The notes below the pieces were generated by a model. It was given only the letters and a program-made list of their open reading frames with translations. It had not been told where the DNA came from and did no database searches. DNA of 64,000 nucleotides from positions 434,001 through 498,000 of the forward strand of contig NZ_NPMR01000002.1 in NCBI RefSeq assembly GCF_002245215.1. Direction: 5' to 3'. Source of the stretch: Microbacterium sp. Yaish 1. Its GTDB lineage: Bacteria; Actinomycetota; Actinomycetes; Actinomycetales; Microbacteriaceae. Below are positions 36,555 through 45,757 of the stretch, one piece after another; position 1 is the first letter of the stretch; every line of letters starts with the position of its first letter. A program made the position numbers and the translations under genes.

Positions 36555-36764
36555 TCAGACGTCAGCGACCTTGCGACCCTTGTACTCGAGGAACAGCTCG
36601 GTGCCCTGCGAGTCGGTGACGACCTTCGCCTGGTGGGGACGGCTGTAGACGACCTTGCCGTTCTCGATGGTCTTGACGAGGGCGGGAGCCTCGGCCTTCC
36701 ACTGCGCGCGACGCGAACGCGTGTTGGAGCGGGAGACCTTCCGCTTCGGGGGGTTACCTGCCAT
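36555..36764 (-). CDS. rpmF: 50S ribosomal protein L32
   Basis: 69 aa. [21 protein letters not shown] is typical of actinobacterial L32. The metal-binding Cys set of zinc L32 is absent, so this is a Cys-minus (C-) paralogue. It lies 2 bp after the DUF177 gene, the usual DUF177-rpmF pair. Confidence 0.95.
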   Translation of the reverse strand: MAGNPPKRKVSRSNTRSRRAQWKAEAPALVKTIENGKVVYSRPHQAKVVTDSQGTELFLEYKGRKVADV

Positions 36765-36766
36765 GG

Positions 36767-37333
36767 CTAGCTCTTCTCTGTGTCGGGCGCGACGCGATGG
36801 TCTGCGTCGTCGTGGTCTGGGGTGTAGGCCGTCAGCGCGGCCCAGCGCGGGTCGATCTGCACCTGCTCCGCAGGCTCCGCTCCGGGCGTCAGCTTCTCAC
36901 CCGTGACCGGGTCGAGCCCGGGGCAATCCGGCTGACACACCGGCTGGAACGGAAGCGCCAGGACGATCGAATCCCTGACCGGAGTTTCAAGATCCACGTG
37001 GTCGTCTTGAACCTCGAAGTCGGACGCTTCGTCCCCAGAATACCCGAAGAGCTCCTGAAACTCGATTCGGAGGGGGCGTGTCAGCTCCGTGAGGCACCGA
37101 CCGCAGACCCCTTCGTAAACGGTGTCCGCCTCCGCGGTGGCCAGGATGCCCTCGTGGACCGACTCGAGGCGCACCTCGAGATCGATCGGCTGACCCGACG
37201 GGACGAAGACGAGGCCCTCACCCCATTTGTCGGGCGCGGGCACGCTGAACGCGAACTCCCGCATCTCCCCCGGCTGGCGCACGATGTCGTGCACGGGGAT
37301 GACGAATGGTCCGGTGACGTGCTTTCTACCCAC
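36767..37333 (-). CDS. DUF177 (YceD-like) protein
   Basis: 188 aa. [33 protein letters not shown] and [14 protein letters not shown] are DUF177/YceD features; the Cys pairs may bind zinc. YceD proteins are linked to 23S rRNA and ribosome assembly and are coexpressed with rpmF, as here. It starts with GTG. Confidence 0.9.
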   Translation of the reverse strand: MGRKHVTGPFVIPVHDIVRQPGEMREFAFSVPAPDKWGEGLVFVPSGQPIDLEVRLESVHEGILATAEADTVYEGVCGRCLTELTRPLRIEFQELFGYSGDEASDFEVQDDHVDLETPVRDSIVLALPFQPVCQPDCPGLDPVTGEKLTPGAEPAEQVQIDPRWAALTAYTPDHDDADHRVAPDTEKS

Positions 37334-37369
37334 GATCGACCATGGTAGTCGCCGTGGCGACGAGCGGAC

Positions 37370-37867
37370 TCAGATGCCGCGGGATCCCGTGTCGAGGAAG
37401 CGCGCGACGGGACCTGGGACGAAGGGCGACACGTCGCCGCCGAGCGACGCGACCTGCCGCACGAGCGAGCTCGAGACGAGCGCGTGCGCGGGGTCGGGAA
37501 GGAGGAACACGGTCTCGATCTGTGCGAGGTGTCGATTGACGATCGCCATCGGCGTCTCGTACGCGACGTCGACCTGCGAACGAATCCCTTTGACGAGGAT
37601 CCCGGCGCCGACGTCGGTCGCGTAATCGACGAGCAGCCCCATGCTCCAGGCGGCGACGACGATCTCGCCCTCGATCCCGGCGTCGTCGATCGACTGCTCG
37701 AGAAGCGTCTGCCGCTGTGCGATGGGGAGCATCGCTTCTTTCCCCGGGTTGTGCACGACCAGGACGTGGAGCTGGTCGTAGAGTGCCGCGGCCCGACGGA
37801 TGACGTCGAGATGGCCGAGGGTCGGCGGATCGAAGGAGCCGGGCACGACCGCGATCCGGTTGCTCAT
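37370..37867 (-). CDS. coaD: Phosphopantetheine adenylyltransferase
   Basis: 165 aa. It makes dephospho-CoA in coenzyme A synthesis. [14 protein letters not shown] (T/HxGH nucleotidyltransferase motif), [13 protein letters not shown] and the [14 protein letters not shown]xxR motif are complete. It lies between recG and DUF177. Confidence 0.96.
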   Translation of the reverse strand: MSNRIAVVPGSFDPPTLGHLDVIRRAAALYDQLHVLVVHNPGKEAMLPIAQRQTLLEQSIDDAGIEGEIVVAAWSMGLLVDYATDVGAGILVKGIRSQVDVAYETPMAIVNRHLAQIETVFLLPDPAHALVSSSLVRQVASLGGDVSPFVPGPVARFLDTGSRGI

Positions 37868-37876
37868 GCTCCGAGC

Positions 37877-40036
37877 CTAGTTCCTATGGAGCGCGCCGCG
37901 CTCGTCTTCGCCCAGCCGCCGCGCGATCGCGGCGGCGAGTCCCGGATGGCGGGAGAGATCGGGGTCGTCGCGCAGCACCGCGGCGGCTTCCTCGCGCGCC
38001 TGCGCGATCAGATCGGCGTCGGCGACGACGCGAAGCAGACGGAGGGAAGAGCGGGCGCCCGACTGGGCATCGCCGAGAACGTCTCCCTCGCCGCGGAGCT
38101 CGAGATCGACCTCGGCGAGGGAGAAACCGTCGGTCGTCGCCGCGACGGCCTCGACCCGCGAACGCGCCGCCGTGTCGGGGTCGGCCTCGGTGACCAGGAG
38201 GCAGAGACCGGGAACGCTTCCGCGACCGACCCGGCCGCGGAGCTGGTGCAGCTGCGAGACGCCGAAACGTTCGGCTTCGAGGATCACCATCGTCGAGGCG
38301 TTGGGCACATCGACACCGACCTCGACGACGGTCGTGGCCACGAGCACGTCGATCTCACCGCGGGCGAACGCCTGCATCACGGCATCCTTCTCGTCCGCAG
38401 GCATCTTGCCGTGCAGCGTGGCCACCGTCAGATCGGCGAAGGACGGATGCTGCGCGAGCATCGCGCTCGCCTGCACGACGCCCCACCGCGTGCGCGTGCG
38501 CGTGCCGTCTTCGAGCATGCCCGCATCATCGGTGTCGTCGACGACGGCCTTCTCGGCGTCGATCGCCGCGCAGACGACGAAGGCCTGACGCCCGGCAGCC
38601 ACCTCCTCGGCCACGCGCTCCCACACCCGCCCGAACCAGCCCGGCTTCTCGGCCAGGGGCGCGACGAACGTCGAGATGCCCGCGCGCCCCGTCGGCATCG
38701 TGCGGATCGTCGACACGTCGAGGTCTCCGAAGACCGTCATCGCCACGGTGCGAGGAATCGGCGTCGCCGTGAGGACGAGCACGTGGGGCGAGGTGCCCTT
38801 GGCGCGCAGGGCCTCGCGCTGCTCGACCCCGAATCGGTGCTGCTCGTCGACGACGACGAGGCCGAGGTCGGCGAACGTCGTCGAGGCGCTCAGCAGGGCG
38901 TGCGTACCGACGACGATGCGCGCCTGCCCGGATGCGGCGCGCAGCGCGGCCTTGCGCCGTTCGGCGGCCGGCTGCGTCCCCGTGAGCAGGGTGGGCATCA
39001 GCTCGGGCGCCAGCCGTGGCCCGAGCATCTTCGCAATGGACCGCACGTGCTGCGCAGCGAGCACCTCGGTCGGCGCGATCAGCGCTGCCTGCCCACCCGA
39101 TTGCGCAACCTGCAGCATCGCGCGCAGGGCTACGAGGGTCTTGCCCGACCCGACCTCCCCCTGCACGAGACGATTCATCGGCCACTCGTTGACGAGGTCT
39201 TCGGCGATCGCGTCACCGACCGCGATCTGGTCCGGTGTGCGCTCGAAGGGCAGGGAAGCATCGAACTGCTCGAGCAGGTCGCCCGCGGGCCGGGAGGTCG
39301 CGGCGAGCTGGCGGACCTGGATGCGGTGCTGAAGGAGTGCAGCCTGCAGGACGAACGCCTCGTGCATGCGGAGAGTCGCGAACCCCGGCCGCACCTGTTC
39401 GGGAACCGTGGGCGTGTGGACCTGGACGAGCGCCGCGCGCGCGTCGAGGAGCTGATGGCGTGCGCGCACGTCGTCGGGGAGCGGGTCGGGCACCTCGCCG
39501 AGGCGGGCGATGACATCGGCGATGATCTTGCGCAGCTGCCAGCTGGTGACGGTGCTCGTGGCGGAGTAGATGGGGATCGGTTCGAGGCTTCGCGCGACGG
39601 CGGTCACGCGTGCCTCGATCTCGTCATCGAAGAGCTCGTAGTCGGGATGCGCGAACTGCTGCTTCCCCTTGAATACGCCGACCTTGCCGGAGAAGATGCC
39701 CTGTCGCCCGACCCGAAGCTCTTGCAGACGCCACTTCTGTCCGAAGAAGGTCAGCGTCGCCTCGCCGACGCCATCGCTGATCACGACTTCGAGGAGCGAG
39801 CCGCGGCGCTGACGCATCGGGCGCTCGGACACCGATTTCACCTCGGCGACGATCGTCGCCATCTCGCCGACGGGCAGTGAAGAGATGGGCGTCAGCTCGC
39901 CACGACGGGCATAACGACGCGGATAGTGCGCGAGGAGGTCGCCGACGGTGGACATCCCGAAAGCACGCGAGAGGGTCGCAGCGACCTTCTCGCCCACGGC
40001 CTGCGGCAGCGGGGTATCCAGGTCGACCTGCGGCAT
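37877..40036 (-). CDS. recG: ATP-dependent DNA helicase RecG
   Basis: 719 aa. It reverses stalled forks and processes Holliday junctions. The N-terminal wedge/OB domain (about 60-150) precedes the helicase core with Walker A GEVGSGKTLVA, DEQHRFG (variant DEQH box), TATPIPRT and the C-terminal LHGKMPADEKD and QLRGRVGRG motifs. The start MPQVDLDTPLP is the family start; a longer open frame upstream has no support. Confidence 0.95.
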   Translation of the reverse strand: MPQVDLDTPLPQAVGEKVAATLSRAFGMSTVGDLLAHYPRRYARRGELTPISSLPVGEMATIVAEVKSVSERPMRQRRGSLLEVVISDGVGEATLTFFGQKWRLQELRVGRQGIFSGKVGVFKGKQQFAHPDYELFDDEIEARVTAVARSLEPIPIYSATSTVTSWQLRKIIADVIARLGEVPDPLPDDVRARHQLLDARAALVQVHTPTVPEQVRPGFATLRMHEAFVLQAALLQHRIQVRQLAATSRPAGDLLEQFDASLPFERTPDQIAVGDAIAEDLVNEWPMNRLVQGEVGSGKTLVALRAMLQVAQSGGQAALIAPTEVLAAQHVRSIAKMLGPRLAPELMPTLLTGTQPAAERRKAALRAASGQARIVVGTHALLSASTTFADLGLVVVDEQHRFGVEQREALRAKGTSPHVLVLTATPIPRTVAMTVFGDLDVSTIRTMPTGRAGISTFVAPLAEKPGWFGRVWERVAEEVAAGRQAFVVCAAIDAEKAVVDDTDDAGMLEDGTRTRTRWGVVQASAMLAQHPSFADLTVATLHGKMPADEKDAVMQAFARGEIDVLVATTVVEVGVDVPNASTMVILEAERFGVSQLHQLRGRVGRGSVPGLCLLVTEADPDTAARSRVEAVAATTDGFSLAEVDLELRGEGDVLGDAQSGARSSLRLLRVVADADLIAQAREEAAAVLRDDPDLSRHPGLAAAIARRLGEDERGALHRN

Positions 40037-40093
40037 GGACACGAGTCTAGGCAGGAGGTCGGACACGGTGCCGCCAGGCTCTACGGTAAGAGG

Positions 40094-40705
40094 ATGCTCC
40101 GACGCGCGATCGCCCGCCTCTTCTGGACGTTCAGCCGCTGGCGCCTCGTCAGCACGCCGGCCCCCACGAGGCCCACGATCCTCATCGGGGCACCGCACAC
40201 CTCGAACTGGGACTTCGTGCTCATGCTCGCCATCGCGTGGCGCCTGCAGATTCCGATCCGCTGGCTCGGGAAGAAGAGTTTGTTCCATGGGTGGCGGAAC
40301 GGTCCGATGCGGCGGCTGGGCGGCATCCCCGTCGATCGGGACGACCCGTCGCGCGTCGTCGACGACGTCCTCGCGCTGATCGCGGCGGGCGACGTGTTCG
40401 GCCTCGTCATCACCCCCGACGGGACCCGGACCTCGCGCACCGGATGGAAGTCGGGCTTCTACCGCATCGCGCGTGCGTCGGGCCTGCCCGTCACGCTCGG
40501 CTACGTCGACCGCACCACGATGACCACGGGCCTGGGACCGACGATCGAGCTCACGGGCGACGTCGCGGCCGACATGACGGTCATCCGAAACTTCTACGCC
40601 GACAAGTCCGGGTTCCGTCCCGAGCTCCGCAGCGAGCCGCGTCTGCGCGATGAAGAGGGCCGCGGGGCCTCGGACGATGGTGCCGGAACGGCGGCTCCGG
40701 CATGA
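40094..40705 (+). CDS. 1-acylglycerol-3-phosphate acyltransferase-like (PlsC family)
   Basis: 203 aa, a lipid-linked acyltransferase. The HX4D motif is in GAPHTSNWDFVLM, followed by LGKKSLFHGW, GGIPVDRDD and PDGTRTSRTGWKSGFYRIA. An N-terminal hydrophobic helix suggests peripheral membrane location. Which lysolipid it acylates is unknown. The stop overlaps rsmD by ATGA. It is divergent from recG. Confidence 0.85.
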   Translation: MLRRAIARLFWTFSRWRLVSTPAPTRPTILIGAPHTSNWDFVLMLAIAWRLQIPIRWLGKKSLFHGWRNGPMRRLGGIPVDRDDPSRVVDDVLALIAAGDVFGLVITPDGTRTSRTGWKSGFYRIARASGLPVTLGYVDRTTMTTGLGPTIELTGDVAADMTVIRNFYADKSGFRPELRSEPRLRDEEGRGASDDGAGTAAPA

Positions 40706-41298
40706 CCCGCATCATCGCCGGCGCGGCAGGATCTCTCGCGCTGCGTGTACCCGATCGCGGGACGCGTCCGACGAGCGATCGCGTCCGCGAGTCCCTCTTC
40801 GGCGGCCTCGACGCATCGGGCATCCTCGACGGCGCGCGTGTGCTCGACCTGTATGCCGGCTCGGGAGCGCTCGGCTTGGAGGCGCTCAGCCGAGGGGCCG
40901 CATCCGTCGACCTCGTGGAGAAGTCGGCCTCGGCCGCCACCGTGACCGAACAGAACGCACGGACGGTCGCGCGAGCAGTCGCCTCGTCGGCGGTCAGGGT
41001 CCACCGCAGCAGCGCCGACACGTTCCTCCAGTCGGCGACCGGCCCGTTCGACCTCGTCTTCCTGGACCCGCCCTACGACCTCGACGACGGCGCCCTCGCC
41101 GTCACGCTCGCGTTGCTCGCAGACGTCTGCTCCCCCGGGGCGATCGTCATCGTCGAACGCGCCAGCCGCTCCCCCGAGCCGCGTGTTCCGGCCCAGCTCG
41201 AGCCGTTGCGCACGAAGCGTTACGGCGACACGGCCCTGTGGTGGTTCGAACGCGCGGTCGACGCCGATCAGCCGCCGGCGCCGTCCCAGTCGCGGTAA
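40702..41298 (+). CDS. rsmD: 16S rRNA (guanine966-N2)-methyltransferase RsmD
   Basis: 198 aa. SAM-dependent N6/N2 methyltransferase with SLALRVPDRGTRPTSDRVRE, LDLYAGSGALGLEALSRGA and the catalytic LDPPYDL. It starts inside the acyltransferase stop. Its last 31 bp overlap the convergent thiL. Confidence 0.94.
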   Translation: MTRIIAGAAGSLALRVPDRGTRPTSDRVRESLFGGLDASGILDGARVLDLYAGSGALGLEALSRGAASVDLVEKSASAATVTEQNARTVARAVASSAVRVHRSSADTFLQSATGPFDLVFLDPPYDLDDGALAVTLALLADVCSPGAIVIVERASRSPEPRVPAQLEPLRTKRYGDTALWWFERAVDADQPPAPSQSR

Positions 41299-42266
41299 GG
41301 GTCCCACCCGCCGGCCGAACGCTCCGGCAGTCCATCGACGGTGAGCGGGTCGGGGCCGGCCTCCCCGACCGAACCGATCGGACGAAAGCCCGCCGGGAGG
41401 ACGGCGTTCGCCGGGAAGGTCGCGAGGAGCGCATGATCCTCCCCGCCGCGGAGCGCACGATCGCTGTCCGAGCCGAGCGCGAGCCGTTCGATGTCGAGCG
41501 TCACCCCCGAGGCGCGCGCGAGCCGGCGGGCGTCGCGCACGAGGCCGTCCGAGACATCCATCATCGCGGTCGCGCCCGCTCTCGCCGCAGCCGCACCCGA
41601 CCCGATCGGCGGGCGCGGACGGAGCTGGCCCGCCACGGCAGCCCCCTCGGACGCGGTGAGCGTTGCGGCGTCCACGGCGACCGCGTGACCGCGCTCGTCG
41701 CGGAACCTCTCGAACAGGATGTCGAGCCCGGCCGCCGCGAGCCCGACCTCGCCGCAGATCGCCAGGATGTCGCCGGGGCGGGCCCCCGAGCGGAGCACCG
41801 GTGCGTGCCCCGGCTCGAGTTCACCGACCGCGGTCACCGCGATCGTCAGAGTGTCCGAGCTCGTGAGATCGCCGCCCGCGACACGGCAGCCCGGGGCGAG
41901 CTCGTCACAGGCCTCGCGCAGACCGGTCGCGAGCTCCCGAACGAACCCGATGCTCGTGTCGGGGGGCATCGCGAGAGCGACGAACAGGGCTACGGGCCGG
42001 GCGCCCATCGCGGCGACGTCCGCCAGGTTGACCGCCGCGGCCTTCGCGCCGAGGTCCCTGCCGGACGACCACGCGAGACGGAAATCGGGCCCGTGGATGA
42101 GGGTGTCGGTCGTCACGACGACGCGCGCATCGGCGAGTCGAAGCACCGCCGCGTCGTCACCGGGTCCGACGAGCGAATCGGAAGGACCGAGGCGTTCGAG
42201 GATCGCGGCGAGCACCGCCTCCTCCGAGAGCGAGCCGACGGGGGTGGCGGAGGCGGCGTCGGGCAT
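41268..42266 (-). CDS. thiL: Thiamine-monophosphate kinase
   Basis: 332 aa. It makes thiamine pyrophosphate. Motifs: LVGPGDDAAVL, VVTTDTLIHGPDF, AVNLADVAAMGARP, GGDLTSSDTL and MMDVSDGLVRDARRLA, GGEDHALL. It has an ATG start, and a tail-to-tail 31-bp overlap with rsmD. No TPP riboswitch is visible upstream. Confidence 0.95.
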   Translation of the reverse strand: MPDAASATPVGSLSEEAVLAAILERLGPSDSLVGPGDDAAVLRLADARVVVTTDTLIHGPDFRLAWSSGRDLGAKAAAVNLADVAAMGARPVALFVALAMPPDTSIGFVRELATGLREACDELAPGCRVAGGDLTSSDTLTIAVTAVGELEPGHAPVLRSGARPGDILAICGEVGLAAAGLDILFERFRDERGHAVAVDAATLTASEGAAVAGQLRPRPPIGSGAAAARAGATAMMDVSDGLVRDARRLARASGVTLDIERLALGSDSDRALRGGEDHALLATFPANAVLPAGFRPIGSVGEAGPDPLTVDGLPERSAGGWDPYRDWDGAGG

Positions 42267-42319
42267 GGCTCCACGCTACCGTCGCGGTCGACCGGCTCGC
42301 GGCGCAGTACCCTGGAGAG

Positions 42320-42832
42320 GTGCTCCGCCGCCGATCCATCCCCGCTCTCGTCCTGGCCTCGGCGACCCTCGTTCTCGCCGGCTGCGCGGGAACCGTGAAC
42401 GTTCCGGCGGCACCGCAGGCGAACGCTCCGGAGTGCGCGGACGTGATGGTCCGCCTCCCGCAGTCGGTCGCCGGAGCGGAGCGTCGCTGGACGGACAGTC
42501 AGGCCACCGCGGCGTGGGGCGACCCCGCCACGATCATTCTCTCGTGCGGCGTGGCCTCGCCCGGCCCGACGACGCTGCGGTGCGAGTCCGTCGCGGGAGT
42601 CGACTGGGTGATCGACGAATCCGAGGCCCCCCGGTTCCGCGTCGTCACCTTCGGGCGCACTCCGGCCGTCGAGCTCTACTTCGACACCGAGAGCTCCGAG
42701 GACGTTCAGGGCGTGTCGAGCCGAGAGGTTCTCGACGAGCTCTCGCGGGTCGTCTCCCGGCTTCCCCGCGACGGCGGCCAGTGCGTCGAACGCTCGGAGG
42801 CCACCCCGGTCCCGTCGCCCGTCGAGCCCTGA
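42320..42832 (+). CDS. DUF3515 lipoprotein
   Basis: 170 aa. Signal with lipobox LVLAGC (Cys about 22). The secreted part carries CADVMVRLPQSV, ATAAWGDPATIILSCGV and VDWVIDESE, hallmarks of actinobacterial DUF3515. It is divergent from thiL and convergent with ddl, a conserved neighbourhood in Actinobacteria. Function unknown. Confidence 0.9.
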   Translation: MLRRRSIPALVLASATLVLAGCAGTVNVPAAPQANAPECADVMVRLPQSVAGAERRWTDSQATAAWGDPATIILSCGVASPGPTTLRCESVAGVDWVIDESEAPRFRVVTFGRTPAVELYFDTESSEDVQGVSSREVLDELSRVVSRLPRDGGQCVERSEATPVPSPVEP

Positions 42833-42863
42833 GCGCGGGTCGCGCCCCCGCCGTCGGAACCGA

Positions 42864-43964
42864 TCAGACGCGGTCGGCGACGCGCGAGAGCGCGACCTCG
42901 ATCAGCTCGGAGATGAGCTCACCGTAGCTGAGACCGGACGCGATCCAGCACTTGGGGAACATCGAGATGGGCGTGAACCCCGGCATCGTGTTGAGCTCGT
43001 TGACGTAGAGCCCGTCGGCCGCCCGGAAGAAGTCGACGCGCGCGAGGCCGCGGCCGTCGACAGCGGTGAAAGCGGCCACCGCCATCCGCTGGAGCGCGTC
43101 GATCTCTTCGTCGGTGACATCGGCGGGGCAGACGACCTCTGCGCCGTCGCCGCCGAGGTACTTCCCTTCGAAGTCGTAGAACTCTCGCGTCGTCAGCACG
43201 ATCTCCCCCGGCAGCGACGCCCGGGCGGGCTCGCCGCCGCGCCCCTCCAGGACCGCGACCTCGACCTCACGGCCGACGATCGCGGGCTCGATCAGGACCT
43301 TGCCGTCTTCCGCGAAAGCGAGTTCGAGGGCGGCGTCGAGCTCACCGGGTTCGTGGACCTTCGACACGCCGACGCTCGAGCCGGCGCGTGCCGGCTTGAC
43401 GAAGCTCGGGATGCCGAGAGCCGCGGCATCGGCGCGGACGCCTTCGGGATCCCGACGCCACCGGGCCTCGTCGACGGTGACCCAGGGCGCGACGGGGATA
43501 CCGGCGGCCTGCAGCACGATCTTCATGAAGTGCTTGTCCATGCACAGCGCGGAGTCGAGGACGCCGCCGCCGGCGTAGGGCAGCTGCAGCGTGTCGAAGA
43601 AGCCCTGGATCGTGCCGTCCTCACCGTGCGGGCCGTGCAGGATCGGCAGCACGACGTCGACTTCGCCGAGCACGTCGACGGCGCCGTCGGCGCGGCGGAC
43701 ACGCAGCTCGCGCCGTCCACCCGGCTCGGGCCACAGCACGCGGGTGCCGTTGTCGACGACCTCCGGCATCCGCTCCGGGTTCAGCGCGAACTTGTCGGCG
43801 TCGTCGTCCTCGAGGACGAAAGCCCCCTCGCGCGTGATCCCGACGGGGATCACGCGGTAGCGCTCACGATCGATCGCGCGCAGGACCCCGGCCGCCGTTG
43901 CGGAACTGATCGAGTGCTCGCTGGAACGCCCGCCGAAGAGCACCGCTACTGTTGTCGTCGCCAT
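42864..43964 (-). CDS. ddl: D-alanine--D-alanine ligase
   Basis: 366 aa. It makes the D-Ala-D-Ala dipeptide of peptidoglycan. VLFGGRSSEHSISS, PILHGPHGEDGTIQG, FVKPARAGSSVGVSK, EFYDFEGKYLGG and YVNELNTMPGFTP are diagnostic; the YxxxSS-type Tyr/Phe selector segment resembles Ddl rather than VanA-type D-Lac ligases. The start overlaps gpsA by 101 bp in another frame. Confidence 0.95.
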   Translation of the reverse strand: MATTTVAVLFGGRSSEHSISSATAAGVLRAIDRERYRVIPVGITREGAFVLEDDDADKFALNPERMPEVVDNGTRVLWPEPGGRRELRVRRADGAVDVLGEVDVVLPILHGPHGEDGTIQGFFDTLQLPYAGGGVLDSALCMDKHFMKIVLQAAGIPVAPWVTVDEARWRRDPEGVRADAAALGIPSFVKPARAGSSVGVSKVHEPGELDAALELAFAEDGKVLIEPAIVGREVEVAVLEGRGGEPARASLPGEIVLTTREFYDFEGKYLGGDGAEVVCPADVTDEEIDALQRMAVAAFTAVDGRGLARVDFFRAADGLYVNELNTMPGFTPISMFPKCWIASGLSYGELISELIEVALSRVADRV

Positions 43965-45000
43965 GGGGGGTCCTCTCGCCGGTCGGCTTGTCGTCGTCGG
44001 TGGTCAGGTGGGGCGCGATGTCGCGCGGGTTCATGGTGCCGTCCAGGACCATCTTGACCTGTTCGACGATGGGCATCTGCACACCCGCCGCGCGCGCCAG
44101 CGTCAGAACGGGTGCCACGGACGCCAGGCCTTCGGCGGTCTGGTCCATCTGCTTCACGACGTCCTGGAATGAGAAGCCCTGTCCGAGCAGGCGCCCGGCC
44201 GTGTTGTTCCGGCTCAGGGGCGACTGGCACGTCGCGATGAGGTCGCCGAGGCCGGCCAGGCCCTGGAGCGTCTCGGGGTGAGCGCCCTGTGCCACGGCGA
44301 AGTCCGTCATCTCGACCAGACCGCGCGTGATGATCGAGGCCTTCGTGTTCTCGCCGTACCCGACGCCGTCCACGATGCCGATCGCGACGGCGATCAGGTT
44401 CTTCAGCACGCCGCCGAACTCGGTTCCGATGACGTCGGTGTTGACGAACGAGCGGAAGTACCCGTTGCGGGCGCGCAGCGCGACCGCCTCGGCGGTGTCC
44501 TGACTCGCCGAGGCGATGACGGCGGCCGTCGGCTGCTCACGCGCGATCTCGAGCGCGAGGTTGGGGCCGGATGCCACCGCGATGCGGTCGGGGTCGCAGT
44601 CGAGTCCCTGTTCGATCACCTGGCTCATCCGCAGCCCGGTGCGCTTCTCGACGCCCTTCATGAGCGACACGACCGGCATGTTCCGGCCGGCGATGAGCGG
44701 GCGGATGGCGGTGAGGTTCTCGCGCAGTGCCTGGCTCGAGACCGCGAGGTACACCTGCTCGGCACCGTCGAGCGCCTCCGAGAGATGATGGGTGGCCGTC
44801 ATCGAGCGCGGGAGGTTGATGCCCGGCAGATAGCGGCTGTTGCGCTTGCCCTCGCGGATCTCGTGCGCAAGCTCGGCGCGGCGCGCCCACATCGTGACCT
44901 GTGCTCCGCCGTCGGCGAGCACCTTGCCGAACGTCGTTCCCCAGCTGCCCGAACCGATGACGGTGACGCGGGGTCCGGTGGTCTCGGTCCTACGGCTCAA
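43864..45000 (-). CDS. gpsA: Glycerol-3-phosphate dehydrogenase [NAD(P)+]
   Basis: 378 aa. It makes sn-glycerol 3-phosphate for phospholipids. VIGSGSWGTTFGKVLADGG (Rossmann), VSLMKGVEKRTG, GNLKN-like GGVLKNLIAVAIGIVDG and GLAGLGDLIATC are diagnostic. The start is TTG 45000 with AAGGAG 10 nt upstream. A hydrophilic, disordered tail of about 45 residues after PHLTTDDD runs 101 bp into ddl. It lies between plsC and ddl, a lipid and cell-wall operon. Confidence 0.92.
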   Translation of the reverse strand: MSRRTETTGPRVTVIGSGSWGTTFGKVLADGGAQVTMWARRAELAHEIREGKRNSRYLPGINLPRSMTATHHLSEALDGAEQVYLAVSSQALRENLTAIRPLIAGRNMPVVSLMKGVEKRTGLRMSQVIEQGLDCDPDRIAVASGPNLALEIAREQPTAAVIASASQDTAEAVALRARNGYFRSFVNTDVIGTEFGGVLKNLIAVAIGIVDGVGYGENTKASIITRGLVEMTDFAVAQGAHPETLQGLAGLGDLIATCQSPLSRNNTAGRLLGQGFSFQDVVKQMDQTAEGLASVAPVLTLARAAGVQMPIVEQVKMVLDGTMNPRDIAPHLTTDDDKPTGERTPHGDDNSSGALRRAFQRALDQFRNGGRGPARDRS

Positions 45001-45754
45001 GGCGACCCGTCTCCTTCTGGCCGTGCTGTCCCGGGTTCCAGCGCTCGGCGGGCGGCTCCTCGCCGCGGAGCTCTCCGAGCAGACCCGCGATACGCGCCAT
45101 CACGGTATCCGTGGCGGCCACCAGCTGCGCCGGCGACGGCGTGACGCCCGGCTCCAGCGGGAGATCCACCCGCGGCCCGAACCGCACGCGGATGCGTTTG
45201 CGGAGCGGCCAGGCGCTGAACTTGCCGTAGCGGGGCAGAATCGACTGCACGCCCCACGTCGCGACCGGGATGATCGGGATGTCGCCGGCCGTTGCTACGC
45301 GCACCGCCCCCGACTTGCCGCGCATCGGCCACAGGTCGGGCTCGCGGGTCAGCGATCCCTCGGGATACACGATGACGCCGCGGCCGTCGGCCACGAGCTC
45401 GGCGGCCTGGGCGATCGCCTGGCCGGCAGCGGAGGCCGACGTGGTCCGGGAGACCGGGATCATGCCGAGGCCCTTCAGGACCGCGCCCACGACCGGTACC
45501 CGGAACAGGCTCTCCTTGGCCATGAAGCGCGGTGCCCGCCCGAGCCGCCAGGTCGCGACCGCGATCACGATCGGATCGAACTCGCTGTAGTGGTTCGGGG
45601 CGAGGACGTACGGTCCCTCCTCGGGGAGATGCTCGCCGCCCTCGATCTCGATCCGGGCGAGCAGCCCGACGGCGGGCACGACCACGGCGGCCGCCAGCCA
45701 GAACGGTGTCGGCTTGGTCTTCTCCGCTGACGCGCGACGGCGGTTCTCGGACAT
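44990..45754 (-). CDS. plsC: 1-acyl-sn-glycerol-3-phosphate acyltransferase
   Basis: 254 aa. It makes phosphatidate from lysophosphatidate. The HX4D motif is PNHYSEFDP, then FMAKESLFRVPVVG, GMIPVSRTT, and VYPEGSLTREPDLW. One N-terminal TM segment (about 17-34). It overlaps gpsA by 11 bp and is 3 bp after murA. Confidence 0.93.
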   Translation of the reverse strand: MSENRRRASAEKTKPTPFWLAAAVVVPAVGLLARIEIEGGEHLPEEGPYVLAPNHYSEFDPIVIAVATWRLGRAPRFMAKESLFRVPVVGAVLKGLGMIPVSRTTSASAAGQAIAQAAELVADGRGVIVYPEGSLTREPDLWPMRGKSGAVRVATAGDIPIIPVATWGVQSILPRYGKFSAWPLRKRIRVRFGPRVDLPLEPGVTPSPAQLVAATDTVMARIAGLLGELRGEEPPAERWNPGQHGQKETGRLEP

Positions 45755-45757
45755 CGG

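Noticed and set aside
37484..39880. A 798-codon open frame on the plus strand opposite recG
   Set aside because: High-GC coding DNA often keeps a long open frame on the opposite strand. The product is Arg/Asp/Gly-rich without domains, and the minus strand encodes complete RecG and CoaD.
41299..42319. TPP riboswitch for thiL
   Set aside because: No CUGAGA or ACCYGAWYHGGRUAAUGCCAGCG-like core was found upstream of thiL.
43864..45000. Frameshift explaining the gpsA-ddl overlap
   Set aside because: Both proteins keep family motifs through their full conserved regions; only the disordered GpsA tail overlaps, so no frameshift is needed, though a sequence error cannot be excluded.
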